Assembly: GCA_965261795.1 (NCBI GenBank)
Contig: OZ253476.1
Span: 1,240,001 to 1,304,000 of the forward strand
Origin: CBDCFV01 sp965261795
GTDB taxonomy: Bacteria; Chloroflexota; Dehalococcoidia; Lucifugimonadales; UBA3495
Length of the DNA: 64,000 nucleotides
Direction of reading: 5' to 3'
Below are positions 34,041-41,908 of this stretch, in pieces. Made by a program: the position numbers and the translations under genes. Under the pieces are notes generated by a model, which was not told the DNA's origin, did not search any database, and saw only the letters and a list, made by a program, of their open reading frames with translations. Numbering within the stretch: position 1 is the stretch's first letter; each line of letters opens with the position of its first letter.

Positions 34041-34373
34041 GTGATCGAGTCGTACCAACCCAGTGATATTGTCCTGGCCGAGTTGCCTTTCACCAGCAGG
34101 GAGGAGCGAAGGAGACGCCTCAACTTGGTTCTGGCCGACACTGGAGACTTGGATATCGTAGTTGCTCGAATGACGAGTGCATTACCTAGAGACCAATTCG
34201 ACGTAGAAGTGATTGACTGGCTCACTGCCGGTCTCCTTCTCCCATCAGTGACCAGGACGCATAAACTGGTGACGGTGGAGAAACGGACAGTAGAGCGGCG
34301 GTTGGGAATGTTGTCGGAGGCGGATTGGGCCCGTGTGCAAGAGTCGATAGAACGCCTTTTGATTCGTAGGTAA
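34041..34373 (+). CDS. PemK/MazF-family toxin
   Basis: This 110-residue protein starts at GTG 34041. It has the MazF-like opening SDIVLAELPFTSREERRRRL and a central strand LDIVVARMTSALPR. The LLLPSVTRTHKLVTVEKRTVERRLGMLS ending is close to the MazF pattern 'L..PS.V....L.T.....I.R.LG.LS'. MazF proteins are sequence-specific mRNA interferases. It lies inside the methylamine cluster, between gmaS and the delta subunit gene, so the pair has probably inserted there or been kept for stability. Confidence 0.7.
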   Translation: MIESYQPSDIVLAELPFTSREERRRRLNLVLADTGDLDIVVARMTSALPRDQFDVEVIDWLTAGLLLPSVTRTHKLVTVEKRTVERRLGMLSEADWARVQESIERLLIRR

Positions 34374-34420
34374 TCCGTTGGGAATGATAAAGCTGCGGTT
34401 TTTACAATGGGGGCATCTAA

Positions 34421-34669
34421 ATGGCTTTCCTCATTAACTGCCCCACCTGTGGCGAAAGGACCGTCCATGAATTCAGGTTCGGCGGCGCGGTAACAGCCCG
34501 GCCGGGGCCTGACGCGGGCGACGAAGCTTGGACCAGATACTTTTACTTCAGGCCCAACACTGCCGGTGTACAACAAGAATGGTGGAACCACCGGTACGGT
34601 TGCCGAAAGTGGTTCCTCGTTGACCGGGATACAACTACCAACCGGATAGAGCAGACCCATAAAGTATGA
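34421..34669 (+). CDS. mgdB: Sarcosine oxidase/N-methylglutamate dehydrogenase delta subunit
   Basis: This 82-residue protein has the SoxD/MgdB pattern: LINCPTCGERTVHEFRFGG at the start, giving two zinc ligands in C-x2-C. It then has EWWNHRYGCRKWFLVDRDT, which supplies His and Cys. The fold is a small zinc ribbon that caps the heterotetramer. The invariant C-x2-C...H-x3-C order is intact. The alpha subunit gene follows on the same strand, as in sox and mgd operons. Confidence 0.85.
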   Translation: MAFLINCPTCGERTVHEFRFGGAVTARPGPDAGDEAWTRYFYFRPNTAGVQQEWWNHRYGCRKWFLVDRDTTTNRIEQTHKV

Positions 34670-34780
34670 ACATGAAGGTCTTACTCATCTCCGGTCAGAA
34701 TAGCAGTAAGAGGCCGGACTCTGGCGACTAACGAACAATCCAGGTTAAGCTCTCGGCCAGGGGAAGTCATCGACCGGTCC

Positions 34781-37645
34781 GTGCCGGTCAGCTTTGAGTT
34801 TGACGGGCGAACGGTCAACGCCTACGAGGGGGACACCGTGGCGTCAGCCTTGAGCGCCGCCGGCGTCAGCGTATTCACCCGGGGATTCAAATACCACCGT
34901 CCGCGAGGACTTCTTTGCGTAGCTGGCCGGTGCCCCAACTGCCTGATCACGGTGGACGACGTTCCCAACGTCCGCGCCTGCACCGAGCAGGTGCGCCAGG
35001 GGATGAAAGTCTCCCATCAAAACGCTTGGCCGTCTCTCCAGCGTGACTTTCTCTCGATTCTTGACTACTTCCACTGGCTGATGCCGGTGGGCTTCTACTA
35101 CAAGGCCTTGCACCGCCCCAAATGGCTCTGGCGGTTCTCCCAGAAGATGATTCGCCGTGTTGCTGGGCTGGGCAAAATAGACATCGACGCCAGACCCGAC
35201 ACCCACTACCACCATCAGAACCTGCACGCCGATGTGGCGGTCATTGGCGGCGGTCCTGCGGGAATGTCCGCTGCTCTGGCCGCTGGCGAGCAGGGAGCCA
35301 GTGTGGTACTGGTCGACGACCAGCCATCTTTGGGCGGGGGCTTGCGTTACGACCAGCGTCAATACTCCGACTTAGCCGGGTTTGGAAATGGGACCGGCGT
35401 CGAAATCGGACGGCAACTAGCCGAAAGAATCGCGGTGGCGGAAAACATAGAAGTGCTGTCAGGGGGGAATGCTTTCGGTCTGTACCAGGACCGGCTTCTG
35501 GCAATCCTTCAAGGAAATCGGCTCGTCAAGCTCCGGGCGGCCCAGGTTGTTATCGCCACCGGATCTTACGAAGTCCCCCTTATCTTCGAGCAAAACGACC
35601 TTCCCGGAGTGATGCTGGCGACCGGGGCCCAACGGCTGCTGTCGCTGTATGGTGTCCGCCCGGGAACGATTGCGGTGGTTGCCACCAGCGACGATCAAGG
35701 CTATTACGCTGCCAACGACCTGTTGGACGCTGGAGTGAGAGTTGCAGCGGTAGTCGACTTCAGGCCAAGCCATACGCCGGGCTTGGACATTGTCGACTCA
35801 CTCAGGGTGAGCAACGTCGAACTTTTAACAGGCCACGCCGTAGTCAAGGCGGAAGGGAAGTTCCGGGTGAACGCGGCGGTAGTGTCGCCTCTGGTCAACG
35901 GAAGGCCATCCGGCGCCCAGCGTCGGCTGGCGTGCGACCTGCTTTGCATGAGCGGCGGGTTCCGTCCTGCCGACCCGCTTCTCCACCAAGCCGGCTGCCA
36001 ATTCAGCTACGACGAAGCTCTCAAGGAGTCAGTACCGGACCAACTGGCGGTGGGCATTCACGTAGCGGGCGGGGTGACGGGCCACCGCGGCTTGGCTATT
36101 TCACTGTTGCAAGGCGCTCTTGCGGGGAATCAAGCCTCCGGGGCTTTGCGGGGCGCAGGAAACAGCAGCGAAGAAAAGCTGCAACGAGACTTGGCCCTAG
36201 CGGAAGAAGAAGGCCGGAACGCCGTCCACAACATCCCTCAATTGACCCCCATGGGCCGGGAGAGTTCCCAGTTCGTGTGCTTTTGCGAGGACGTAACTGC
36301 GAAAGATATAGTGGACGGTATTGGGGAAGGCTTCGAGGACATCCAGACCTTGAAGCGGTACAGCACTGTGACCATGGGCCCATGCCAAGGGAAAATGTGC
36401 CTCAAGGCCCTGGTCAGCATCACCTCTCAACATACCGGTGTAAGCGTTCAAGACACGGGCGTGACCACTGCGCGCCCGCCCCACCAACCAGTGCCCCTTG
36501 CGGCGTTGGCCGGCCCGTCCCACATGCCGCTGAAGCGGACTCCCATGGACCGGAAGCACCGGGAGTTGGGAGCGCCCATCGTGGAGTTGGGGGTATGGCA
36601 GCGACCCCACCGCTATGGTGACCCGCAGGAAGAGTGCCGGGCAGTGCGAGAGCGCGTAGGCATCATCGACGTAAGTACCTTGGGCAAGCTGGACGTGAAG
36701 GGCAAAGACGCCGGGGCTCTGTTGGACCGGGTCTATACCCACAGGTTCAGCGACCTCCGGATAGGCCGCATTCGCTACGGCCTGATGTGCTCCGACAACG
36801 GCGCGATCATGGACGACGGCACGGTGACGCGGCTGGCCGAGGACCACTACTTCATAACTACGACCACGGGCAACGTGGATGTTATGGAGGAGTGGCTCAA
36901 GTGGTGGTCCGCCGGTAGCGGCATGTGCGCACACGTGGTAAACGTGACCGCCGGTTACGGAGCGTTAAATGTTGCCGGACCGCAAGCCCGGGCGACGTTG
37001 AGCAAACTGACTGACCTTGACCTGTCAGGGCCGTCGTCGCGATACATGAGGTCATCACGGGCCACCGTAGCCGGAGTGCCGTCAATACTGCTGCGGATCG
37101 GATTTGTCGGCGAAACAGGTTGGGAGTTGCACTTCCCGGCAGAGTACGGTGAGTACATGTGGGACGCGCTGATGAACGCCGGAAGGGAGTTCGGCATCGC
37201 CCCTTTCGGCTTGGAAGCGCAGCGTATCCTCCGCTTGGAAAAGAAGCATATTATCGTGGGACAAGACACCGACGCCATGTCCAACCCCCTGGAAAGTGAC
37301 ATGGAGTGGGTGGTGCGGTTCGACAAAGAGGACTTCATCGGAAGGCCTGGGTTGAGTCGTATCGCCGAGCAGGGCCTGAGCAACAAGCTGGTAGGGTTTG
37401 TCATGCGCGACGGCAAGACACCAGAGGAAGGAGTGCCGGTAGTCACGGGCACCAAGCCCATCGGCCGGGTCACCAGCGCCCGTTTCAGCCCGTCCATGGG
37501 CAAGGGATTCGGGTTGGCTTGGGTGCCGGTTGAGTTGGCCCAGGACGGCGCGGAGATTCACATCATCATCGACGGCAGGCCCATGCCGGCGTCGGTGACA
37601 ATGCAGCCCTTTTACGACCCCGACGGCGCACGGTTGAGGCAATAG
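34781..37645 (+). CDS. mgdC: Sarcosine oxidase/N-methylglutamate dehydrogenase alpha subunit
   Basis: This protein of about 954 residues has three parts. (1) A ferredoxin-like N-terminus has C-x4-C-x2-C-x12-C in LLCVAGRCPNCLITVDDVPN and the following VRAC, suited to [2Fe-2S]. (2) An FAD/NAD(P)-binding region has VAVIGGGPAGMSAALAAGEQ near residue 150 and a BFD-like site CFCEDV ... GPCQGKMC near 500-545. (3) A C-terminal aminomethyltransferase (GcvT) fold begins around residue 600 and probably binds tetrahydrofolate. The annotated start is GTG 34781, but the frame is open upstream to 34673. Its upstream codons read SRLSSRPGEVIDRS, which matches conserved SoxA N-termini, so the true start is probably an unusual codon before it. 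Confidence 0.82.
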   Translation: MPVSFEFDGRTVNAYEGDTVASALSAAGVSVFTRGFKYHRPRGLLCVAGRCPNCLITVDDVPNVRACTEQVRQGMKVSHQNAWPSLQRDFLSILDYFHWLMPVGFYYKALHRPKWLWRFSQKMIRRVAGLGKIDIDARPDTHYHHQNLHADVAVIGGGPAGMSAALAAGEQGASVVLVDDQPSLGGGLRYDQRQYSDLAGFGNGTGVEIGRQLAERIAVAENIEVLSGGNAFGLYQDRLLAILQGNRLVKLRAAQVVIATGSYEVPLIFEQNDLPGVMLATGAQRLLSLYGVRPGTIAVVATSDDQGYYAANDLLDAGVRVAAVVDFRPSHTPGLDIVDSLRVSNVELLTGHAVVKAEGKFRVNAAVVSPLVNGRPSGAQRRLACDLLCMSGGFRPADPLLHQAGCQFSYDEALKESVPDQLAVGIHVAGGVTGHRGLAISLLQGALAGNQASGALRGAGNSSEEKLQRDLALAEEEGRNAVHNIPQLTPMGRESSQFVCFCEDVTAKDIVDGIGEGFEDIQTLKRYSTVTMGPCQGKMCLKALVSITSQHTGVSVQDTGVTTARPPHQPVPLAALAGPSHMPLKRTPMDRKHRELGAPIVELGVWQRPHRYGDPQEECRAVRERVGIIDVSTLGKLDVKGKDAGALLDRVYTHRFSDLRIGRIRYGLMCSDNGAIMDDGTVTRLAEDHYFITTTTGNVDVMEEWLKWWSAGSGMCAHVVNVTAGYGALNVAGPQARATLSKLTDLDLSGPSSRYMRSSRATVAGVPSILLRIGFVGETGWELHFPAEYGEYMWDALMNAGREFGIAPFGLEAQRILRLEKKHIIVGQDTDAMSNPLESDMEWVVRFDKEDFIGRPGLSRIAEQGLSNKLVGFVMRDGKTPEEGVPVVTGTKPIGRVTSARFSPSMGKGFGLAWVPVELAQDGAEIHIIIDGRPMPASVTMQPFYDPDGARLRQ

Positions 37646-37648
37646 GCG

Positions 37649-38362
37649 ATGGCTGAATGGAGGCCTGTCAGGCTGTCGGCCATGCACCACCAGCATGTCA
37701 ACATGGGAGCTGTCATGGAGGAGCGGGACGGCTGGCAGATGCCCGCGAGGTTTGGGACAGTGGAGGAGGAGTTGCGGCGCCTACGGTCCGACGCGGGCCT
37801 GTTGGACATCAGCCCAATGACCAAACTGAACATTCAGGGCGAACATGCCGCGGCTTTCATGAGCGCGGCGTGTTCCGACGGGCAGTTGCCGGAGCTTGGC
37901 GCGGTGTCTCAAGTGACGATCACCGCCGGTAACCAGTCCTTTCAAGTATCGCTTGCGCGCTTGGCCGACGACGACTTCCTGGTGTTGGCCGCACCCAACC
38001 AAGCCGGGCCTATGTCAGCCGCGATTGAAGCCGCGGCTGAGGGATGCGCCCATATTTTCGACCTCACGCCGGTGTTGGCCGGGGCCCAACTCACCGGGCC
38101 TGCCGCCGCCCGCGTCCTGACTGGCATAACGGAATTCAACTGTTCCCCGCGGGCTTTCCCGGATGGCAGTTGCGCCCAGACCCAGGCAGCCGAAATTCAC
38201 GCCACGCTGGTGCGCGCCGACTTGGGCGACCTGCCCAGCTACCAACTGTTCTTCAGTCGCGACTTTGGCGAGTACATGTGGGAGACCCTGCTCGAAGCCG
38301 CCATGGTGTACGACGCCGCCCCTGTGGGGGTGGACGCGTTCTCCGCGCTCTCTGCGGTATAA
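37649..38362 (+). CDS. mgdD: Sarcosine oxidase/N-methylglutamate dehydrogenase gamma subunit
   Basis: This is a 237-residue GcvT-like gamma subunit. The N-terminus carries the conserved HQHVNMGAVMEERDGWQMPA and a substrate-pocket LLDISPMTKLNIQGEHAAAF. Later TPVLAGAQLTGPAAARVLTG and the C-terminal YMWETLLEAAMVYDAAPVGV match SoxG/MgdD. It is shorter than free-standing GcvT proteins and is a structural partner in the tetramer. It starts 4 bases after the alpha stop, and the beta subunit starts 17 bases after it, so the genes are translationally linked. Confidence 0.8.
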   Translation: MAEWRPVRLSAMHHQHVNMGAVMEERDGWQMPARFGTVEEELRRLRSDAGLLDISPMTKLNIQGEHAAAFMSAACSDGQLPELGAVSQVTITAGNQSFQVSLARLADDDFLVLAAPNQAGPMSAAIEAAAEGCAHIFDLTPVLAGAQLTGPAAARVLTGITEFNCSPRAFPDGSCAQTQAAEIHATLVRADLGDLPSYQLFFSRDFGEYMWETLLEAAMVYDAAPVGVDAFSALSAV

Positions 38363-38378
38363 CTCTCCGGAGATTGAC

Positions 38379-39596
38379 GTGTTTCAGCTATTCAAGAAAG
38401 ACCGTATGTGGGACAAACGCCCGCTTCGGGACCACTACCAAGTGGTTATCATCGGGGGAGGCGTGCACGGGCTTTCCACCGCCTACTACTTGGCCAAACG
38501 CGGCATCACGTCGGTTGCCGTGCTGGATAAGGGATACCTTGGCGGCGGCGCAAGCGCCAGGACCACCGCCATCATCCGCTCCAACTACCTGACGCCCGAG
38601 GGTATCCCTTTCTTCGACGAGAGCGTCAAGTTGTATGAGAACCTCTCAAAGGAGTTGAACTTCAACCTTCTCTTCAACCAGATGGGGCGGTTGGACTTGG
38701 GACATACCGACTCCGCCGTTTACGGCCTCAGAATGCGCACGGAGTTCAACCGCATCATGGGCGTGGACAGCCGGATGGTCGGTCCAGCGGAGATAAAGAG
38801 ACTCGTCCCCGCCATGGACCTGCGGCAGGGGAAACCCTTTCCGGTGCTGGGGGCCCTGTATCACCCCCCCTGCGGCGTCATACGTCACGACGCGGTTGTC
38901 TGGGGATTCGGCCGCGGCGCAAGCCGGAAGGGGGTCGAACTTCATCCTTTCACCGAAGTCACCGGCATCGACGTGACCAACGGCCACGTGAGGGGCGTAG
39001 AAACAAGCCGTGGTTTCGTCGGCGCAGACACGGTGTTGAGCGCTACGGCCGGTTGGAGTTCGATAATTGCCCGGATGGTGGGGATGGAGCTTCCTCTGAG
39101 CACCCACCCATTGCAGGCGATGGTCACCGAGCCACTCAAACCCTTCATCGACAGGACTATCTCGTCGGCCAATCTCCACGCCTACGTTTACCAGACCGAC
39201 CGGGGAGAAGTGGTGATAGGCGGAGGGGTTGATCCCTATCCCACCTACAGCCAGCAATCGGCCCTGTTGCCCATGGAAGAACTGGCCAAGCATACCCTGG
39301 AGTTGTTCCCCTGTCTCAAAAACGTCAAAGTGCTGAGGCAATGGGCGGGGTTGTGCGACATTAGCCCAGACTACGCGCCAATCATGGGCCCCGTCGACGA
39401 CATTGGCGGGTTCATCGTCAGTTGCGGCTGGGGAAGCTGGGGGTTCAAGGCTGCCCCCGCGGCGGGAAGTCGTATCGCCGAGTTGATATCCACGGGAGAG
39501 ACGCCGGAACGTATCAAGCCCTTCGCCCTTTCCCGGTTCAGCGAGGGCCGCTTGGTCAATGAGCGGGCCGCCGCTCCTGCTGCGGCGGTGCACTAG
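38379..39596 (+). CDS. mgdA: Sarcosine oxidase/N-methylglutamate dehydrogenase beta subunit
   Basis: This FAD-dependent amine oxidoreductase of about 405 residues starts at GTG 38379 after CGGAG. The dinucleotide-binding motif YQVVIIGGGVHGLSTAYYLA is near residue 20, and YLGGGASARTTAIIRSNYLT carries the SoxB signature. The C-terminal GLCDISPDYAPIMGPVDDIG and GWGSWGFKAAPAAGSRIAEL complete the FAD site. It should oxidise the N-methyl group of N-methylglutamate (or sarcosine). All four subunits (delta, alpha, gamma, beta) are present in order. Confidence 0.85.
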   Translation: MFQLFKKDRMWDKRPLRDHYQVVIIGGGVHGLSTAYYLAKRGITSVAVLDKGYLGGGASARTTAIIRSNYLTPEGIPFFDESVKLYENLSKELNFNLLFNQMGRLDLGHTDSAVYGLRMRTEFNRIMGVDSRMVGPAEIKRLVPAMDLRQGKPFPVLGALYHPPCGVIRHDAVVWGFGRGASRKGVELHPFTEVTGIDVTNGHVRGVETSRGFVGADTVLSATAGWSSIIARMVGMELPLSTHPLQAMVTEPLKPFIDRTISSANLHAYVYQTDRGEVVIGGGVDPYPTYSQQSALLPMEELAKHTLELFPCLKNVKVLRQWAGLCDISPDYAPIMGPVDDIGGFIVSCGWGSWGFKAAPAAGSRIAELISTGETPERIKPFALSRFSEGRLVNERAAAPAAAVH

Positions 39597-39603
39597 CAGC
39601 GCG

Positions 39604-40359
39604 ATGAAACTGGCGCTGATAATTCAACACGCGGCCCCGGAGACGCTGGCAGGGAATTTCACGGCGGTGTTGGAGTCCCACGGGTTCTCTCTGGAACCGG
39701 TTAACATCTTCGATGGCGGACCCGCCTACGATCAATTTTCCGCCCCTGACCTTCACGACGTTTCCCTGGTACTGGTGTTGGGCGGCCCAATGTCGGCCAA
39801 CGACGACTACCCGGCTTTGCATCAAGAGCGGGCATACCTGCGGGCGGCCATTGCGGAGCAGAGGCCTGTGTTAGGCATTTGCCTTGGGGCACAGTTAATG
39901 GCTACCGCCTTGGGCGGCGCAGTGGAGCCTACGGGCGGGTTCCAGTTCGGGTTGCGGAAAATTTCAGTTACCGCCGAAGGTCACGCCGATCCCGTCTTCA
40001 GTAAGTTGACCGTCCCACTGGTCCCGACACTGCACGGCGACTGCTTCACCATCCCACCGGGCGCTGCAAAGCTGGCCGAAGGGTACATGCTGCTAAAGGA
40101 TGGACGCTACCGTCGCATCAACATGGCCTTCCGCTACGGCAATTCCTACGCTTTCCAGTTTGAACCCCAACTGACACTGGAAGAGTTCAAGGTGTGGGAC
40201 CGGGAGCTACGCGGGGACTATGAACTGATGGGAGACAACTTCGACGCGGCGGAGGAAGCTGAGAGAAACCTTAGCGAGTTCTCCCGCTTCGCTCCTACTC
40301 ACGAAGCGCAAATGCGGGATATGTTGAACGCTTTCTTGAGCAATGCCGGGCTGGTCTAG
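39604..40359 (+). CDS. Class I glutamine amidotransferase-like protein with altered triad
   Basis: This 251-residue protein has a class I amidotransferase fold. It has the nucleophile elbow PVLGICLGAQLMATALGG, and VLVLGGPMSANDDYPAL upstream that forms the oxyanion region. In GuaA-like enzymes the other triad residues lie in a QFHPE motif. Here the equivalent stretch reads AFQFEPQLTLEEF, so His is Glu and Glu is Gln. Glutaminase activity is therefore doubtful; it may bind a ligand or have another reaction. It lies 7 bases after the beta subunit gene and could be the last gene of the cluster. Confidence 0.7.
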   Translation: MKLALIIQHAAPETLAGNFTAVLESHGFSLEPVNIFDGGPAYDQFSAPDLHDVSLVLVLGGPMSANDDYPALHQERAYLRAAIAEQRPVLGICLGAQLMATALGGAVEPTGGFQFGLRKISVTAEGHADPVFSKLTVPLVPTLHGDCFTIPPGAAKLAEGYMLLKDGRYRRINMAFRYGNSYAFQFEPQLTLEEFKVWDRELRGDYELMGDNFDAAEEAERNLSEFSRFAPTHEAQMRDMLNAFLSNAGLV

Positions 40360-40376
40360 TGGTCAAAAATCATTTA

Positions 40377-40513
40377 GAAACTATCCCAAAACATGGTGCA
40401 GTACCCACCCCGTCACTCCCGCCTAACCCGTCACTCCCGCGCAGGCGGGAATCCATAGACTTGAACCATCGACGAGTGAGATGCCAGTAGATCGAGCTGG
40501 TTTTGAGATAGTC
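40377..40513. repeat. Short terminal-inverted-repeat element (copy B)
   Basis: The left end GAAACTATCCCAAAAC (40377-40392) and right end GGTTTTGAGATAGTC (40499-40513) are inverted relatives. The element is flanked by the 5-bp direct repeat ATTTA (40372-40376 and 40514-40518), as expected of a transposed element. The interior includes the motif CGTCACTCCCGCGCAGGCGG. Related copies are at 5879 (same orientation) and 59664 (reverse). Confidence 0.65.
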
Positions 40514-40614
40514 ATTTATTGCATTCAGTCGCATTTGGGTCGGAGATTCAGATAAGGGAGTGACTGCTTTCAAGTATTATGTTATTGAAATAATATTAAG
40601 AGGGCATACTTACT

Positions 40615-41364
40615 ATGGCACAATTCCTTACTACAACAGGCGTTTCGTACCGGCTTGAAGAAATCATCAAGACCGCCACGGAGCGCCTTGTAATTATCAG
40701 TCCATTCCTCAAGGTCAACGACCGTCTCAAGGAACTTTTTGAGGATAGAGACCGCATGAAAATAGATGTCCGTGTAATTTACGGAAAAAACGAACTACAG
40801 CCGGAAGAAAATAACTGGCTCGAATCAATGACTTCGGTCAGAACAAGTTTTCACAAAAACCTTCACGCGAAATGCTATATGAACGAGAAGGAAGCGCTTC
40901 TGACCTCGATGAATCTGTATGAGTTCTCGCAGGTTAACAACAGCGAAATGGGGCTGCTCATATCTCGTGATGATGAACCGGAACTTTACGAGCAAATTCG
41001 TGAAGAATCTATGCGTATCTTAAGGGCAAGCGAAGAGATACGTGTGACGGTCGCAAAAGTCGAGGCCACCGAGGATGACAGGTGTCGGTCCGGTACGAAA
41101 GGGGCTAGAAGAAATTTCAAGCCGACCCTCGAAACGCCAAATTCTGGTGTCTGTATCCGGTGCGAAGATGACGTATCGGCCAACCCAACTCAGCCGTACT
41201 GCAAACGTTGCTATGCTTCCTGGAAGCGTTACGAGAACAAAGATTACGAGGAGAAATATTGCCACATCTGCGGAAAAGAGCATGTGGCAACTCTACTTAA
41301 ACCATTGTGTTTGGTCTGTTACCGGAAGTACAAAGATGTCTTAAAGTTTGCAGGTGGGGCTTAA
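40615..41364 (+). CDS. Phospholipase D-like protein with C-terminal zinc ribbons
   Basis: This 249-residue protein has a single phospholipase D (HKD) half-site. ATERLVIISPFLKVNDRLKE is the opening strand-helix, and NLHAKCYMNEKEALLTSMNL carries the His-x-Lys and Asn of the motif. Such proteins work as dimers. Two zinc ribbons follow: CIRCEDDVS...YCKRCY (about residues 178-203) and CHICGKEH...LCLVCY (221-240). HKD plus zinc-ribbon proteins often bind and cut DNA, so restriction or repair is more likely than lipid cleavage. AT-rich upstream sequence and a GAGGGCATACTTACT leader precede the ATG. It is not linked to obvious partners. Confidence 0.72.
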   Translation: MAQFLTTTGVSYRLEEIIKTATERLVIISPFLKVNDRLKELFEDRDRMKIDVRVIYGKNELQPEENNWLESMTSVRTSFHKNLHAKCYMNEKEALLTSMNLYEFSQVNNSEMGLLISRDDEPELYEQIREESMRILRASEEIRVTVAKVEATEDDRCRSGTKGARRNFKPTLETPNSGVCIRCEDDVSANPTQPYCKRCYASWKRYENKDYEEKYCHICGKEHVATLLKPLCLVCYRKYKDVLKFAGGA

Positions 41365-41493
41365 CGGATCTCCTTATAAATGCTCAATTCCCCGGAAGTG
41401 AATGTGGTCCCGCCGGGCTGCGTGTCAATGCCGTCATTGCGTCCCCTTGCGGGAGCGGGCTGATGGAGTATATTTCGGCCCGCCAGCCGCCAA

Positions 41494-41709
41494 TTACCCA
41501 CCCCGGACTACCAAGGTTATGAGCAAGGCTATTTGCGCTGCTCCTATCCCCAGCATTGCCAAAAACACTCGGTCAATCCGGCTGTTCACTTGGTCAATCC
41601 GGCGATTGACTTCTTGCAGCCCAGCCCGCAAGTCTTGGACGGACACCGATAGCTCGTCCAATCTCCCTTCCAGTCTGCCCAACCGGGTATCATCGCTTGC
41701 TGTGGTCAT
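41494..41709 (-). CDS. Small coiled-coil protein with C-terminal membrane helix
   Basis: This 71-residue protein starts with a long amphipathic helix (LGRLEGRLDELSVSVQDLRA, GLQEVNRRIDQVNSRIDRVF) and ends with a hydrophobic segment MLGIGAAQIALLITLVVRGG. The heptad pattern is clear through residue ~48. It is probably a tail-anchored coiled-coil protein of unknown function. GGGGGATT lies upstream of ATG 41709. Another small coiled-coil gene with a similar heptad run is found at 52243-52698. Confidence 0.6.
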   Translation of the reverse strand: MTTASDDTRLGRLEGRLDELSVSVQDLRAGLQEVNRRIDQVNSRIDRVFLAMLGIGAAQIALLITLVVRGG

Positions 41710-41908
41710 TGGAATCCCCCGTAATGTATGCCCGTAATGCCTGATAATGCCCCAACAGGGACCGGTTTATGTTGGCATAAAGAGGTGTGCTGCCCTGCAC
41801 TTGCCAACCCAGCAGGTTGATATGCTTACGACCATCTCAAAAATCGGCAGCCGGTATTGCGGCCAATTGTCGCAATACCAGCTTGATGGTGGTAGAGCCG
41901 GGTAAGCG

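Noticed and set aside
34421..39596. Glycine betaine/sarcosine catabolism as the only role of the sox-like genes
   Set aside because: Serine hydroxymethyltransferase and formyl-THF genes that usually accompany sarcosine oxidase are not adjacent, whereas mgsABC and gmaS are. Kept as an alternative.
39604..40359. GMP synthase (guaA) amidotransferase subunit
   Set aside because: There is no synthetase domain, the protein is short, and the catalytic His and Glu are replaced. It cannot be assigned to purine synthesis.
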